A stretch of DNA of 64,000 bases from Gammaproteobacteria bacterium (GTDB lineage Bacteria; Pseudomonadota; Gammaproteobacteria; Pseudomonadales; Pseudohongiellaceae): assembly GCA_030654835.1 (NCBI GenBank), contig JAURWS010000040.1, positions 18,504-82,503 of the forward strand. Reading direction: 5' to 3'. Every line of letters starts with the position of its first letter. Position 1 is the first letter of the stretch. Below, one piece after another: positions 63,756 through 64,000 of the stretch. Position numbers and translations under genes: made by a program. Below the pieces are notes generated by a model that did not search any database, was not told the DNA's origin, and saw only the letters and a list, made by a program, of their open reading frames with translations.

Positions 63756-64000
63756 ATGTCACAGCCCTCTTCTCTCGCTCTCATCCCTGCAGATAACGCC
63801 GCGCTCAGCGACGAGATTACGCGTCTCGCCGGGCACATCAACGCCGCCCAACATCGCTTCCTGACGCTGCTCGCTGCGCTCATCGAACGCGCCGCATGGG
63901 AGGGCTACGGCATCAAATCGCCTGCGCACTGGCTCAATTATCACTGCGGCATTGATCTGGGCGCTGCGCGTGAAAAAGTGCGCGTCGCGAAGAGCCTGCA
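63756..64000 (+). CDS. DUF222/13E12-type protein, N-terminal part (runs off window)
   Basis: The reading begins MSQPSSLALIPADNAAL and continues LAGHINAAQHRFLTLLAALIERAAWEGYGIKSPAHWLNYHCGIDLGAAREKVRVAKSL to the edge. The W...G..S..HWL....G...AREKVRVA pattern is that of the DUF222 domain in 13E12-repeat proteins, usually followed by an HNH nuclease. AGGAGG lies ten bases before the ATG. The gene is cut off by the end of the window, so the C-terminus is not seen. Confidence 0.85.
   Translation, partial: MSQPSSLALIPADNAALSDEITRLAGHINAAQHRFLTLLAALIERAAWEGYGIKSPAHWLNYHCGIDLGAAREKVRVAKSL

Overview
The window is a 64 kb piece of a gammaproteobacterial chromosome, roughly 55-60 % G+C by eye. Several gene orders are typical of the Pseudomonas / Cellvibrionales / Marinobacter side of the Gammaproteobacteria: trpG-trpD-trpC, crp next to an osmC-like gene and coq7, hemN followed by fnr, fabA-fabB, and (dsbD fragment)-aroQ-accB-accC-prmA-DUF3426-dusB-fis-purH-purD. 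Pseudomonas-type REP palindromes (GTGGGAGC...GCGAT) support the same placement. The species cannot be named from the sequence alone; a Pseudohongiella-like marine bacterium is a guess.

Layout. 0-1.2 kb: a mosaic of palindromic repeats in two partly matching copies around a small XRE-type regulator gene. 1.2-12.5 kb: TSUP permease, vitamin B6 genes pdxH and pdxJ, a MORN-repeat protein, the ybbP-ybbA/tesA cluster, acetyltransferase, alpha/beta hydrolase, bcp peroxiredoxin, sirtuin, hotdog thioesterase. 12.6-20.6 kb: an amidase lipoprotein, a cyclic-di-GMP signalling group (REC-CheC, PAS-GGDEF, CHASE4-like-HAMP-GGDEF-EAL), and two tandem paralogous exported proteins of unknown function. 20.9 kb: tRNA-Thr(TGT). 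21.2-28.5 kb: pgi, a RimB-RimK fusion with a GNAT gene, then the sugar-nucleotide group manC-galU-cpsG on the other strand. 28.8-40.8 kb: unsaturated fatty acid synthesis (fabA-fabB), an orphan DsbD N-terminal domain, aroQ, acetyl-CoA carboxylase subunits, PrmA, DusB, Fis, purine genes and coq7. 40.8-46.5 kb: osmC-like, crp, a membrane coiled-coil protein, dgkA, trpCDG, hemolysin III family. 46.7-49.9 kb: an anaerobic group (ompW, fnr, hemN) with candidate FNR boxes. 50-64 kb: NHL protein, a frameshifted DUF2306 gene, RNA methyltransferases, a tiny desulforedoxin-like protein, a large EF-hand membrane protein, ArsR/AHSA1 pair, excalibur and VOC proteins, then an AT-richer end with a Ddl-like ligase, a HAD phosphatase and the start of a DUF222/13E12-type protein that runs off the window.

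How the genes work together. Pgi supplies fructose-6-phosphate, and ManC, CpsG and GalU convert hexose phosphates to GDP-mannose and UDP-glucose for surface polysaccharide. FabA and FabB with AccB/AccC feed fatty acid synthesis. The Fnr protein and FNR-like sites upstream of ompW and hemN form a local oxygen-response circuit. Three cyclic-di-GMP proteins lie in one transcriptional direction and probably act together.

Most of the window is conserved housekeeping DNA. The less ordinary material is the repeat mosaic at the left edge, the 46-residue Cys-rich protein at 56.55 kb, the orphan DsbD alpha domain, the RimB-RimK-GNAT group, an orphan plus-strand terminator near 20.75 kb, and the double-frameshifted DUF2306 gene. 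I did not find a CRISPR array, prophage, rRNA operon or insertion sequence, nor a defence or other system that I could call new with confidence.
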